From positions 992,001 through 1,056,000 of the forward strand of contig CAXXXS010000002.1 in assembly GCA_963665085.2 (NCBI GenBank): a stretch of DNA of 64,000 nt, written 5' to 3'. A model generated the notes under the pieces. The model ran no database searches and was not told the DNA's origin. It saw nothing but the letters and a program-made list of their open reading frames with translations. How positions within the stretch are numbered: the first letter of the stretch is position 1; the number at the start of each line of letters is the position of its first letter. The DNA is from G963665085 sp963665085. Lineage in GTDB: Bacteria; Bacteroidota; Bacteroidia; Bacteroidales; JAAAOM01. Below are positions 27,432-36,585 of the stretch, one piece after another. The translations under genes were made by a program, and so were the position numbers.

Positions 27432-30400
27432 TTAGAATGTTAAATTTAAACCTGCCACAAATTTCTTTGAGATAGGATATACCGCTGTATCAACACCTTG
27501 TTGAGATCCTGTTCCGGCAGAACTTGCTTCCGGATCAAAACCATTATATTTTGTAAACGTGAAGAAGTCCTCTAAAGAAACATACAAACGCAGGTTTGAT
27601 ATTTTTAAATTGCTAAGGATTGGTTTAGGGAATGTATACCCTAATTGAATTTGTTTTATTTTAAAGAACGAACCATCTTTAACCATAGCGCTAGACACAA
27701 TATATTTAGAAATATCAGCTGATGCAGACGGGTGTTCAGCATCTGTATTGGTTGCAGTCCAACGATCCTCATAAAACTCTTCATAAATCCTGTTACCAAC
27801 AGCACGGTCGTTAGAGAAAAGACACTGAAAAATCTTATTCCCATAAGTTCCGGAACCAAATACAATGGCATCAAAACCTTTATATGCGGCTGTTAACGTA
27901 ATACCGTAGGTTAATTTTGGAATAGCTGAACCGATATTTGTCCTGTCTTCTGTACTTATGGTTCTGTCACCATTAATATCTTCAAAAGTAGCTTCTCCAG
28001 TTTGTGAATCTACACCGGTAAATTTATATCCATAGTAATGCCAAACTTTATTACCTTCTTCGAAGATAGTAACAGGGTCATTTAACAACCTGGTTCCTTC
28101 AATATAATCAATACTCTTTTCTAAGTATGTTACTTTGTTTTTAAGGGTTGAAGCATTTGCATGAATTCCATAACTAAAATCATTGCCAATCCTATCGTCC
28201 CATCCCAATTCAATTTCCACACCAGTATTTGAAACAGCACCAGCATTCATCGGAGAAAATTCACCTCCTGCAATAAGCGAAGATTTTAAACCCGTTACCA
28301 AGAGGTCTTCTGTTTGTTTGTCGAAATAATCGAAAGAAGTAGCCAACCTTCCATTTAAGAATCGTGCATCAAAACCAATATTAAATTGTGTTGATGTTTC
28401 CCAGCTTAAATTATCGTTACCCATAGAAGCAGGTGCAGAACCAGACACATAATTATAAGCCGATTCATTACCAAATGAATACATTCCTGCATTAGCCATT
28501 GAGGTTGCATATTGGTATCCGCTTAATGGTCCGATGGATCCATTTTTCCCCCATGAACCTCTCACTTTTAAATAGTAGAACATTTGAGGCATTGAAGCCC
28601 AGAATTTTTCTTCTGACACTGTCCATGCTGCTGAAGCTGCCGGGAAATATCCCCAACGGTTTGTTAATGGAAGTTTAGAGAGGTCAAAAGCATCTGCCCT
28701 TAAAGAAAACTGTACCATATATTTTCCAGCATATGTATAGTTGAAACGACCAAAGTATGATTCACTACTATTAAGTGTTAACCCTCCGCTATTTGTTTTT
28801 CCGGCACTACTACTGGCATAATCCAACCAACCAAAATATTCAGCATCATCTAAAAGAACAGCATCTTCTCCATTTGCTGTTAATCCTCCCTGAGTATAAT
28901 AATATGAATTCTTAATAAATGAATGACCAACCATTGCAGAAATATCATGGTTATCCCCTAACGTAGTCATATAATTGGCATAATTATCCCATTGATAATT
29001 TATTGTAGTTGAATTTGACTGGTTTAAGGTTACAAATTCGTTATAGCGTTGTGTTGAACCATAGTAATCATTGTTGTAGGTATTACTACTGGCGGAACCC
29101 AGGTTGTAACCAAATTTTGAAGTAACAGTTAATCCTTTAATGGGTGTAAAGTCACCTGAGAAATTCCCAAAGAGGCTGAAAGATTCATTTTTAGTTGTTG
29201 ATGAAGCTATTGATGCCAATGGATTATTAAAATTATAAAAGTTAGAAATGGAGTAGTAGTCCCCATTATCATCTTGTAGGATAGTCCATCCATTATTTAA
29301 TATTGTTTGCATATTAGCTGGAAGTTCAGACTCGCTATAAGTTGTGGGAGTTAATGGATCCATTAAGAACACATCTGCAACAACTCCTGCACCACCTGAC
29401 TGTAAATTTCTACGTTCAATATTATTGGTTGTTGATAGTTTAAACCAGGGTTTAATTTTATAGTCTGCATTAACAACCCCGGTGAGACGTTTGTAAGTAT
29501 CTTTATCTCCGACCTGAATACCGTTATTATCAACATACGATAATGAAGAGTAAAATGCCCCTTTATCATTACCATTGGTATAGGACACACTGTGTTTTTG
29601 CATTACCGAATTATCAAAAACAGCATCAACCCAGTCTGTATCTGTTACACCATCCCAATATGTATCAATGGCACTCTGGCTGAAACTACCTGCTTCTACC
29701 ATAAATTCAGCATATTGAGCAGCATTCATTAAATTAGGTGTGGTGGCAACACTTTGTGAGGAATACATATAATCATACGAAATCTTTCCCCAATTATCAC
29801 TTGAAGAAGACCCTCGCTTTGTTGTTATTAAAACAACACCGTTACCAGCCTGAGCTCCATATATTGCTGCGGAGGAAGCATCTTTTAATACCTCCATAGA
29901 CTGAATATCATTGGGATCAATATTACTGATATCACTTACAATAATACCATCAACAACGTACAAAGGAGACATGTCTGAGTTCGAAGAATATCCCCTTACA
30001 CGTATTGCAGGTGAAGAACCGGGAGCCCCTGAAGTGGTTACTATCTGAACTCCAGCTGTTTTACCTTGCAACGCTTGTTCTGCACTTGTAATAGTCCGGT
30101 TTGCAACATCCTCTGATTTTACCTGCGAGATAGAACCCGTTACAGAACTTTTCTTTTGAACACCATATCCTACAACAACAACTTCATCTAACGATAAAAT
30201 ATCTTCCACTAGCATTATATCAATGGTAGACTGTCCGTTTACTAATGCTTCTTCAGAAAGAAATCCAACAAATGAAAAAACGAGAGTAGCATTGTCCGAT
30301 TTTACAGAAATACTATATTTCCCATCTAAATCGGTAACAGCACCGTTTGTTGTACCTTTTTCAACTACATTAACGCCTGGTAAAGGATATCCATCTTTAT

Positions 30401-30824
30401 CTGTTACTTTTCCATTAATTGTTAATTGTTGAAATAAAAATTCTTTATTATCTGTCACGGGAGTAAGAATAATTATCTTATCATTGGTAACAAATTTTAC
30501 ATCGGTATCTGAAAATAATGAGGATAGCACATCCGAAATTTTCTTTTCTTTAAAATTAACAGAAACCTTTCTGTCAACATCAATAAGTTTACTGTTATAC
30601 ATAAAGAAAAACTCACTTTGATCCTCAATATCTGATAATATTTCTTTTATAGATGTATCTTCTACTTTAAGACTCAACTTTGTTGCTTGTGAATAAGAAT
30701 TGCCAGCCAACAATGTTAATGTAGTTCCTAGTAATAATACAAACGTTAACTTCATAGTTAATAATAGTTTAGAAAAAGGCAAAGATAATTCTTGCCTTAC
30801 CCAATTAATTTTTTGTTTTTTCAT
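27432..30824 (-). CDS. SusC/RagA-like TonB-dependent transporter, locus B
   Basis: An 1130-residue transporter. N-terminal basic extension then signal core MKLTFVLLLGTTLTLLAG from residue 24, STN domain about 48-122, carboxypeptidase-D-like domain about 136-211 (GKVTDKDGYPLPGVNV), linker SLDEVVVVGYG, plug with SPAIRVRGYSS and VLKDASSAAIYGAQAG, and barrel ending AGLNLTF. The STN domain links it to the FecR/ECF pair upstream (30974 and 32116). The start codon lies in CAAAAGTATG, which makes a TACTTTTG box on the opposite strand. Confidence 0.94.
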   Translation of the reverse strand: MKKQKINWVRQELSLPFSKLLLTMKLTFVLLLGTTLTLLAGNSYSQATKLSLKVEDTSIKEILSDIEDQSEFFFMYNSKLIDVDRKVSVNFKEKKISDVLSSLFSDTDVKFVTNDKIIILTPVTDNKEFLFQQLTINGKVTDKDGYPLPGVNVVEKGTTNGAVTDLDGKYSISVKSDNATLVFSFVGFLSEEALVNGQSTIDIMLVEDILSLDEVVVVGYGVQKKSSVTGSISQVKSEDVANRTITSAEQALQGKTAGVQIVTTSGAPGSSPAIRVRGYSSNSDMSPLYVVDGIIVSDISNIDPNDIQSMEVLKDASSAAIYGAQAGNGVVLITTKRGSSSSDNWGKISYDYMYSSQSVATTPNLMNAAQYAEFMVEAGSFSQSAIDTYWDGVTDTDWVDAVFDNSVMQKHSVSYTNGNDKGAFYSSLSYVDNNGIQVGDKDTYKRLTGVVNADYKIKPWFKLSTTNNIERRNLQSGGAGVVADVFLMDPLTPTTYSESELPANMQTILNNGWTILQDDNGDYYSISNFYNFNNPLASIASSTTKNESFSLFGNFSGDFTPIKGLTVTSKFGYNLGSASSNTYNNDYYGSTQRYNEFVTLNQSNSTTINYQWDNYANYMTTLGDNHDISAMVGHSFIKNSYYYTQGGLTANGEDAVLLDDAEYFGWLDYASSSAGKTNSGGLTLNSSESYFGRFNYTYAGKYMVQFSLRADAFDLSKLPLTNRWGYFPAASAAWTVSEEKFWASMPQMFYYLKVRGSWGKNGSIGPLSGYQYATSMANAGMYSFGNESAYNYVSGSAPASMGNDNLSWETSTQFNIGFDARFLNGRLATSFDYFDKQTEDLLVTGLKSSLIAGGEFSPMNAGAVSNTGVEIELGWDDRIGNDFSYGIHANASTLKNKVTYLEKSIDYIEGTRLLNDPVTIFEEGNKVWHYYGYKFTGVDSQTGEATFEDINGDRTISTEDRTNIGSAIPKLTYGITLTAAYKGFDAIVFGSGTYGNKIFQCLFSNDRAVGNRIYEEFYEDRWTATNTDAEHPSASADISKYIVSSAMVKDGSFFKIKQIQLGYTFPKPILSNLKISNLRLYVSLEDFFTFTKYNGFDPEASSAGTGSQQGVDTAVYPISKKFVAGLNLTF

Positions 30825-30853
30825 ACTTTTGTAATAGTTTATATTAAAAATAT

Positions 30854-30916
30854 ACCTGTTTGGTTGAACAGGTGTTTTTACTCTACAGGGAAATGCGCTA
30901 ACATTTCCCTGTTTTT
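30854..30916 (+). terminator. Two plus-strand terminators antisense to the susC leader, locus B
   Basis: First hairpin ACCTGTT / AACAGGT (30854-30873) followed by GTTTTT. Second, stronger hairpin: perfect 10-bp stem CAGGGAAATG (30886-30895) / CATTTCCCTG (30902-30911) followed by five T. Both have their T-runs on the plus strand, opposite to fecR and susC, as in the other three loci. Confidence 0.65.
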
Positions 30917-30973
30917 CAACAGTTAGATTATTAGTTCATAGGCATTTTTTCTTTTAGTTAGACATACTGTTTG

Positions 30974-32005
30974 TTATCGTTTATTTAATTTTATCTTTTG
31001 TCTTGAAAACGTACCATCTGGCATTTCTTTCCTTGATAATACTTCATATGTTATATTAGGCGTAGCTATAGTTATCATATCCAAAATTTGAAAGAGTGCC
31101 TCATCAATAAATGTAACTGTTAACATATTATCAACAACTTCTTCTGCTACCTCAATCTCAACATTAAACATGCGACTGAGTGTTTCTGCTACCTGGATTA
31201 TTGGTGCATCTTTAAATACTAATTTACCTTCTTTCCAGGCTATGTATTTTTCAATATCACCAATAGTACTTGATAGTGTTTTGAGTTTTATATCATATTT
31301 TACATGTTGCCCGGGAATCAAGGAGCCAATATTATTTTTAGTACCATCCTCTTTTTTTTGTTCTAATATTACCTTTCCGTTAACCAATGTTGTTTCTATT
31401 TCATCATCTCCAGGATAAGCAAGAACATTAAAAGAAGTACCAACCGCAGTAATATCTAATTCTTCTGTCTTTACAACAAAAGGTTTATCCGGGTTATGTG
31501 CTACATCAAAATACCCCTCACCCGTTAATTCTATTTCTCTTGTATCTCCGGTAAAAAACTGTGGATAGCGTATTTTGCTACCATAATTTAAATGAACGAT
31601 AGAACCATCGGATAAATTAACTGTTGCTTTAGAACCTATTGGAGCCGATATCTCTATGATATCAGCATATTTTACTTCCTCTTTTTTATTTTCTATAAGG
31701 GTGTAGAATAAAAATCCAAGAACAGGAAGTAAAAATATTGCAGCAACCCTTGTTAACCATGTAACAAAACCAGATGTTGCTGATTTACTCTTTCTATTTA
31801 TTTTAGTTTGAATTTTATCAAAAATCAAACTGAACTTTTCTTCGTCCTCAAAATTCTTTTCTTCCTTGAATTCTTTCCAATCTTCAAAAGCAATCTTTTT
31901 CCCCTCTGAACTCAACGCCCCTGCCTTGAACCATTGAATAACCTCATCCAGTTCTTCGTCGGTACAATTGTTTTCCAGGTACTTTATAAGTGTTTCTCTT
32001 GTCAT
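30974..32005 (-). CDS. FecR-family anti-sigma factor, locus B
   Basis: A 343-residue single-pass inner-membrane protein. N-terminal cytoplasmic region (NNCTDEELDEVIQWFKAG), transmembrane helix about 83-103 (WLTRVAAIFLLPVLGFLFYTL), FecR domain (ISAPIGSKATVNLSDGSIVHLNYGS; LDITAVGTSFNVLAYPGDD), then C-terminal DUF4974 (APIIQVAETLSRMFNVEIEV). It should hold the locus B sigma factor and release it on a signal from SusC. It is encoded 110 bp after the sigma gene and 149 bp before susC. Confidence 0.93.
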   Translation of the reverse strand: MTRETLIKYLENNCTDEELDEVIQWFKAGALSSEGKKIAFEDWKEFKEEKNFEDEEKFSLIFDKIQTKINRKSKSATSGFVTWLTRVAAIFLLPVLGFLFYTLIENKKEEVKYADIIEISAPIGSKATVNLSDGSIVHLNYGSKIRYPQFFTGDTREIELTGEGYFDVAHNPDKPFVVKTEELDITAVGTSFNVLAYPGDDEIETTLVNGKVILEQKKEDGTKNNIGSLIPGQHVKYDIKLKTLSSTIGDIEKYIAWKEGKLVFKDAPIIQVAETLSRMFNVEIEVAEEVVDNMLTVTFIDEALFQILDMITIATPNITYEVLSRKEMPDGTFSRQKIKLNKR

Positions 32006-32115
32006 TCTAATATAATTATACAGCCTGCATTTTTGCAGGAGATAGTCTATTTCTTCTCAAGACAAAAGTAATACGCTTAACGAACAATTAGGGAGTATAG
32101 AATTTTTGATTTTTT

Positions 32116-32703
32116 TTAATTAAAAAAAAGATAAAAAAATAAAGCATTAACCATCAACCCTTTATCTAGATTAGATTTTAAAAACGCAAGTGTATTTGCC
32201 ATGTGCTTTTTGACTGTATTAACAGAAATATCTAGTTTTTGGGATATTTCTTCATGCGATAACCCTTCATTTCTGCTTAACTGGAATATCTCTTTTTGGC
32301 GTGGTGTTACTTTATCTAATAATGATTTAATTCTGATGTTTAATTCATTGAAGTAAATCTCATCAATTAAATCCGGTGCTTCGTTTATCTCTTGTATTGA
32401 TTTTAGATGTTCAAGATATTTTTTTTCACTTACCCTTTTTCGCAACAAACTAATGGTGGTATTATAGGCTATTGTAAACAAAAAAGATTCGAATGATAGG
32501 TAGGTATTAATTTTACTTCGCGAATCCCAGATTTTTAAAAACACATCCTGAACAATTTCATCTGCATCAGCTTCTACCTTAATGTATCTTAAAACAAATC
32601 CATAAAGTCTCTTGCAATATCGTTCATAGATATTGTAAAAAGCTATTTTATCTCCTTTTTGGAGTAGCTTCAAAAGTTCCTTATCTGATTTATTAGTTTT
32701 CAA
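32116..32703 (-). CDS. ECF (sigma-70 family) RNA polymerase sigma factor, locus B
   Basis: A 195-residue protein with region 2 (FYNIYERYCKRLYGFVLRY, DEIVQDVFLKIWDSR) and region 4 (VTPRQKEIFQLSRNEGLSHEEIS, LDISVNTVKKHMANTLAFLK). Only the two minimal ECF regions are present. First gene of locus B; upstream begins the repeat-rich accessory island. It probably activates the minus-strand operon from 32005 to 17042. Confidence 0.93.
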   Translation of the reverse strand: MKTNKSDKELLKLLQKGDKIAFYNIYERYCKRLYGFVLRYIKVEADADEIVQDVFLKIWDSRSKINTYLSFESFLFTIAYNTTISLLRKRVSEKKYLEHLKSIQEINEAPDLIDEIYFNELNIRIKSLLDKVTPRQKEIFQLSRNEGLSHEEISQKLDISVNTVKKHMANTLAFLKSNLDKGLMVNALFFYLFFN

Positions 32704-32826
32704 AATAGTAATCTATTATAAAATTTAAAACATATAAATTCTACAATTAGTTGACAAACATATAAAAAACTAACTAAAATCTTTGAGACAGTTTTGAATT
32801 AATTAAAATGAGATTTAAATGGAAAT

Positions 32827-33309
32827 GACCTCCTAAATCCTCCTCTAAGGAGGACTTGAAGAAGAGCTACAAAATAAAATTGTTTTAGTTATTTACCTCG
32901 AAGTAACAATAAGTCCCCCTATCAGGGGGATTTAGGGGGTCTCTGATATTAGAAAACATAATTTAACATTATTTTTTGCCCGAATTGATATTACATAAAA
33001 TGAGATTTAAATGGAAATGACCTCCTAAATCCTCCTCAGAGGAGGACTTCAAGAAGGGCTACAAAATAGATTTGTTTTAGTTATTTACCTCGAAGTAACA
33101 ATAAGTCCCCCTATCAGGGGGATTTAGGGGGTCTCTGATATTAGAAAACATAATTTAACATTATTTTTTGCCCGAATTGATATTACATAAAATGAGATTT
33201 AAATGGAAATGACCTCCTAAATCCTCCTCTAAGGAGGACTTGAAGAAGAGCTACAAAATAGATTTGTCTTAGATAATACCTCGAAGTAACGATAAGTCAC
33301 CCTATCGGG
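32827..33309. repeat. Tandem array of MITE-like units, period 192 bp (2.6 copies)
   Basis: Each unit has a 115-bp palindromic core that begins GACCTCCTAAATCC and ends GGATTTAGGGGGTC (cores 32827-32941, 33019-33133 and 33211 onwards), plus a 77-bp AT-rich spacer. The two ends are inverted relatives of each other with sub-terminal hairpins (GGAGG/CCTCC and CCCCCTATCAGGGGG). The third core stops at 33309, inside its right arm. Related cores occur at 38057-38171 and 38251, with a half copy at 61210. The rest of 32704-33327 shows no gene. Confidence 0.85.
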
Positions 33310-33326
33310 CTGCTCTTTATACATAA

Positions 33327-33335
33327 GTTAGGCAC
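33327..33335 (+). other. Left boundary of integron-like cassette 1 (GTTAGGCAC)
   Basis: GTTAGGCAC fits the attC R' consensus GTTRRRY and is the exact reverse complement of GTGCCTAAC at 36365-36373, as required when both belong to the same circularisable cassette. Only 18 bp separate it from the broken repeat copy ending at 33309. Confidence 0.6.
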
Positions 33336-33555
33336 AAGAAGAAAAGAGACCGTGCAAACTAAAAACTAAACTGATAAAATGATTGCCAACGCACAAAGCA
33401 AGAGTGTTCCAGCCCGTCCCATGACCATCCCGTCGCTTCCACACACTTGCTTTCTTTGCCAGCGCACAGATACTTATAACTTGACAACTAACATTTAACG
33501 GATTGATAATTTTATTAAATTGTAATTTTTTAAAATCGACATAAAACATAATACA
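33328..33555 (+). other. Cassette 1 leader with hairpin
   Basis: No open frame of interest. A long imperfect hairpin runs between about 33398 and 33455: GCAAGAGTGT pairs with ACACACTTGC with one mismatch, with GC-rich loops. Flanking GCCAACGCACAAAGC- and GCCAGCGCACA-like blocks echo the sequence 3' of the channel gene near 36231-36257. It may be a relic of an older attC site or a structured leader. Confidence 0.4.
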
Positions 33556-35403
33556 ATGAAACTCGAAAAAATACTAGACCTTCTTAATTCGTTTGAGAAA
33601 AACTCGTTCCTGAAAATTATCGACTCGATTATTAGTGAAAATCCAAAAATCAGCGGTCAGATTGACAAAATCCTTAGTGATGGTTCCAAAGATTTAAAGA
33701 ATATGGATAACCTCAATGTTTCAAAAGTTTTTTCAGTTGTAGAGAGTGAATTTAAGAAGTATGTACATGGTGAGTTTGTAAATACGACATCACAACTTGA
33801 TATATTGACTGATATATTGACTCGTGATGGTAATTGTATTATGAAACAAGATTGGTTTGCAAGACTTTATGAAAAAGAAGTTAAAGACCTTGAAAAGAAT
33901 TTGAAAGTTTTTGCAAAAACAATAAATCAGGAAAACTCCGAAATTGAGCCTCAAAGACTTCGAGATTACAAAATTTATACAGAGTGCTTAAAAATTGGCT
34001 ACGAAAATGATGACAGCAACGGAGAGGATAGAAAAATAACCTCTGACGAACAATCAATTTTGTACACTTTAGCTAATCAGCTTGAACTTTCTCAAGAAGA
34101 AATCAAATTAATTAACTATTCAATAATTCCGATTTGTATTCAGCATATCGATAAAGTTATAAATGACTTAAAGAATATTGGGGTTGTTTTTTATTCCAAA
34201 AAGACAAATACTGTTTATGTTGCGCAGGAAGTTGTTAAAATCCTGAGAGAAATAAGAGGGAAGTCAATTGCAGATAAGCATTTCAGAAGAATATTAAAAC
34301 AATTACGAGAGCCACAAATAAACATTGTTTGTAAAAAACACAATATTGACTGGCGTCAATCTCTTGAAATGAAAATCAATGATATTATCAGTAAAGGAAT
34401 TTCTCTAAATAATATTCTTGAAAACGAAATCCACAAGGAAGGAACATTTTTGAATGACAAAAAGAAATTTATTAATGAGCTGAATGAAAAAAGCTTTAAT
34501 ATTCCGAATCCAACAAAAGGCGTTACAGTTGCTGAAAAAATTGAAAACCTTATTGCTTATTTTAATGAAATTGAGAGCGATGAAAAAGTTTCAATCTCAA
34601 TGGACGGCTACGAAAATTTGCTTGTTGATTTGAAAAAAATAGTACCTAAATCAAATGAATTAATCCGTTTACACTTTGAACTTCAAGATGAAGATGTAAT
34701 GGATATTACTTATTTATTGGAATACAATTTAAAACCTAGTGATATACTTGAAATCCTTCCTGACGAATTGATAAAAACTTTTATTGAAAAGAAAGGAATA
34801 AAGCAACGAGGTGACTCAATAAGCAATATCCTTGACTCTTATATGGACACTGAAAATCTGTATTTAGAAAACTATGAAAATATTGCATTCCGCAGATTAG
34901 GTGAACTAAAAGAAAACGGAATCCAAATTTCGGATGCTGAAATAGGTGTGAAATTTGAAGATTTAACAAAAACAATCTTCAAAAAATTAGGGCTTAATGT
35001 TGATGAAAGCCTGAGAAAACAAATGAACACTAAACAAGATAAGGCTGATATTATCATCAATCTTGGGAATAGTGAAGTAATCATTGTTGAATGTAAATCA
35101 TCAAAAGAAAGCGGTTATAATAAATTCAGTTCTGTAAAACGCCAGCTTAAAGCCTATTTCGAAATGGCTGAGAAAAACGGATTGAAAGTCGTAAAATCAT
35201 TGTTGATTGCACCTGAATTTACTGATGATTTTATAAATGAATGTGAATTAGAGTATGAATTAAATCTATCGTTAATTCAAGCATCTTCGCTGTACAGCAT
35301 ACTTGAAGGATTTAAAAGTTCAAACAAACAACAATTCCCATATAAATTATTGATGCGTGATGTATTGATAAAGGAAGAAAGAATTCTAAAAGCTATTAAG
35401 TAG
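33556..35403 (+). CDS. PD-(D/E)XK nuclease-like protein with helical N-terminus (putative defence component)
   Basis: A 615-residue cytoplasmic protein with no signal or membrane segment. The first 450 residues are mostly charged helices; residues about 160-200 (DEQSILYTLANQLELSQEEIKLI) resemble a TerB-like helical module. The C-terminal part carries a restriction-endonuclease-like site: helix Glu in GVKFEDLTKTIFKKLG (E468), D498 in DKADIIINLG, and the E-x-K pair in VIIVECKSS (E513, K515), followed by QLKAYFEMA. This is the Mrr/NERD-type PD-(D/E)XK arrangement. The stop codon is 6 bp before the channel gene, so the two are a transcriptional unit inside one cassette. I recognise no named family for the whole protein; a nucleic-acid-sensing defence role is inference. 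Confidence 0.7.
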   Translation: MKLEKILDLLNSFEKNSFLKIIDSIISENPKISGQIDKILSDGSKDLKNMDNLNVSKVFSVVESEFKKYVHGEFVNTTSQLDILTDILTRDGNCIMKQDWFARLYEKEVKDLEKNLKVFAKTINQENSEIEPQRLRDYKIYTECLKIGYENDDSNGEDRKITSDEQSILYTLANQLELSQEEIKLINYSIIPICIQHIDKVINDLKNIGVVFYSKKTNTVYVAQEVVKILREIRGKSIADKHFRRILKQLREPQINIVCKKHNIDWRQSLEMKINDIISKGISLNNILENEIHKEGTFLNDKKKFINELNEKSFNIPNPTKGVTVAEKIENLIAYFNEIESDEKVSISMDGYENLLVDLKKIVPKSNELIRLHFELQDEDVMDITYLLEYNLKPSDILEILPDELIKTFIEKKGIKQRGDSISNILDSYMDTENLYLENYENIAFRRLGELKENGIQISDAEIGVKFEDLTKTIFKKLGLNVDESLRKQMNTKQDKADIIINLGNSEVIIVECKSSKESGYNKFSSVKRQLKAYFEMAEKNGLKVVKSLLIAPEFTDDFINECELEYELNLSLIQASSLYSILEGFKSSNKQQFPYKLLMRDVLIKEERILKAIK

Positions 35404-35409
35404 TAGTGT

Positions 35410-36189
35410 ATGTTCAAGCGTTTTTTTCTAAATGACAATATAATTCTTGGAGTAATAATTTTAAACTCCTTAACAATTTTATTTGGGGCATTTGATAATT
35501 TATCCACCGCACAGATTAATTTAATTACAAGTGCCGATAATATAATAACAGTCGTTTTTATAATTGAAATGATTGTTAAATTATTGGAATTTAAAGTAAA
35601 AGGCTATTTTTCTTCAAACTGGAATAAACTTGATTGTTTTTTGGTTTTATTGTCAATTCCTGCATTGGTTTCTTGGGTTTTTGACCTCTCATTGTCAAAC
35701 CTAAGTTTCTTTTTGATTTTTAGAGTTCTACGAGTATTTAAATCATTTAGATTTTTAAAATTTGTTCCAGGAATTACAGAATTAATAAGAGGTGTACAGA
35801 GAGCTTTAAAAACTTCGGTTGTCATAATCTTAGGATTTTGCATTTATATTTTCATCATAGGGATTTTTTCAACTTACTTATTTCAAAATATTGCTCCTGA
35901 ACATTTCTCAAATCCTTTGACTTCCTTTTATTCAATATTTAAAATATTTACGGTTGAGGGATGGTATGAAATACCCGAACAAATTTCTGCAAGTACTGAA
36001 GGAGCAATTTCATTCTTCTCCAAATTGTATTTCGTTTTCATTCTGGTAACTGGTGGAATCTTTGGATTATCACTTGTCAACTCGATATTTGTGGAAGCTA
36101 TGTTGAGCGATAACACAGATGACATTTCCCAAAAGATTGATAAACTTGAACAGAAATTGGATGATTATATGAAAGACAAAACAAAATGA
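35410..36189 (+). CDS. Single-domain voltage-gated ion channel (bacterial Na+ channel type)
   Basis: A 259-residue protein with six membrane helices and a re-entrant pore loop, the size of NaChBac-like channels. S2/S3 carry conserved acids (IIEMIVKLLE; NWNKLDCFLVL). S4 has a positive residue every third position (R105, R108, K111, R114, K117 in FRVLRVFKSFRFLKF). The pore filter is TVEGW (181-185) within FKIFTVEGWYEIPE, against TLESW in NaChBac. S6 ends near 230 and is followed by a short coiled coil (QKIDKLEQKLDDYM) as in tetrameric bacterial Na+ channels. Ion choice cannot be fixed from sequence. It follows the nuclease-like gene by 6 bp, an unusual partnership that suggests a conditional membrane-depolarising effector. 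Confidence 0.88.
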   Translation: MFKRFFLNDNIILGVIILNSLTILFGAFDNLSTAQINLITSADNIITVVFIIEMIVKLLEFKVKGYFSSNWNKLDCFLVLLSIPALVSWVFDLSLSNLSFFLIFRVLRVFKSFRFLKFVPGITELIRGVQRALKTSVVIILGFCIYIFIIGIFSTYLFQNIAPEHFSNPLTSFYSIFKIFTVEGWYEIPEQISASTEGAISFFSKLYFVFILVTGGIFGLSLVNSIFVEAMLSDNTDDISQKIDKLEQKLDDYMKDKTK

Positions 36190-36364
36190 CAATGATTATC
36201 CAAACACACACCGTCCCTACGCTGCAAGGCACATTGGCAAAACGCACAAAGCCAATGCTTAGACCAAATTTTGCCAAAGAGCCTTTTCACCCTTCCCGCG
36301 CCATCGCTGGATTGAGAGATACTGCAAACTTGATAAATAAACAGATTGATAGTAATAACTGCCA
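36190..36364 (+). other. Cassette 1 trailer
   Basis: Non-coding. A hairpin CATTGGC (36232-36238) / GCCAATG (36251-36257) lies in GC-richer sequence than its surroundings. Together with the attC-like site that follows and the cassette 2 leader (36501-36585) it fills the gap to the Fic gene. Confidence 0.45.
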
Positions 36365-36500
36365 GTGCCTAACACACAATATAAAACAGTTGGGGTTCAG
36401 TGGTTTACGAGCGTTTAGTCCTCGCTTCAACTTTTTCCAACGGTGGATAGGGACGCGCTCCGAAAACCCAACCGTATTCATATTGTAAAACGTTGTGGGT
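36365..36500 (+). other. attC-like recombination site 1 (cassette 1 / cassette 2 junction)
   Basis: It starts with GTGCCTAAC (R''-like, consensus RYYYAAC) and ends in ACGTTGTGGGT. Between them, CAATAT and GTTGGGG-TT in the left arm pair with AACCCAAC and ATATTG in the right arm, enclosing a branched loop (GAGCG/CGCTC and GTCC/GGAC). The length of 136 bp is within the attC range. The crossover would fall after G36492. The R' block GTTGTGG deviates from GTTRRRY at one position. Confidence 0.6.
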
Positions 36501-36585
36501 AATGCCAGGAGGCGGCAAGGTTCCATATATCTATTGATTTTCAAACAGGATTTAAAAAGATTACATTTGTACAAATTGATAATTA

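Noticed and set aside
32827..33309. Insertion sequence with transposase
   Set aside because: No open frame in any copy; structure and size fit a non-autonomous repeat.
36287..36574. 95-residue minus-strand open frame
   Set aside because: It overlaps the attC-like fold in a GC-richer non-coding stretch and resembles no protein family.
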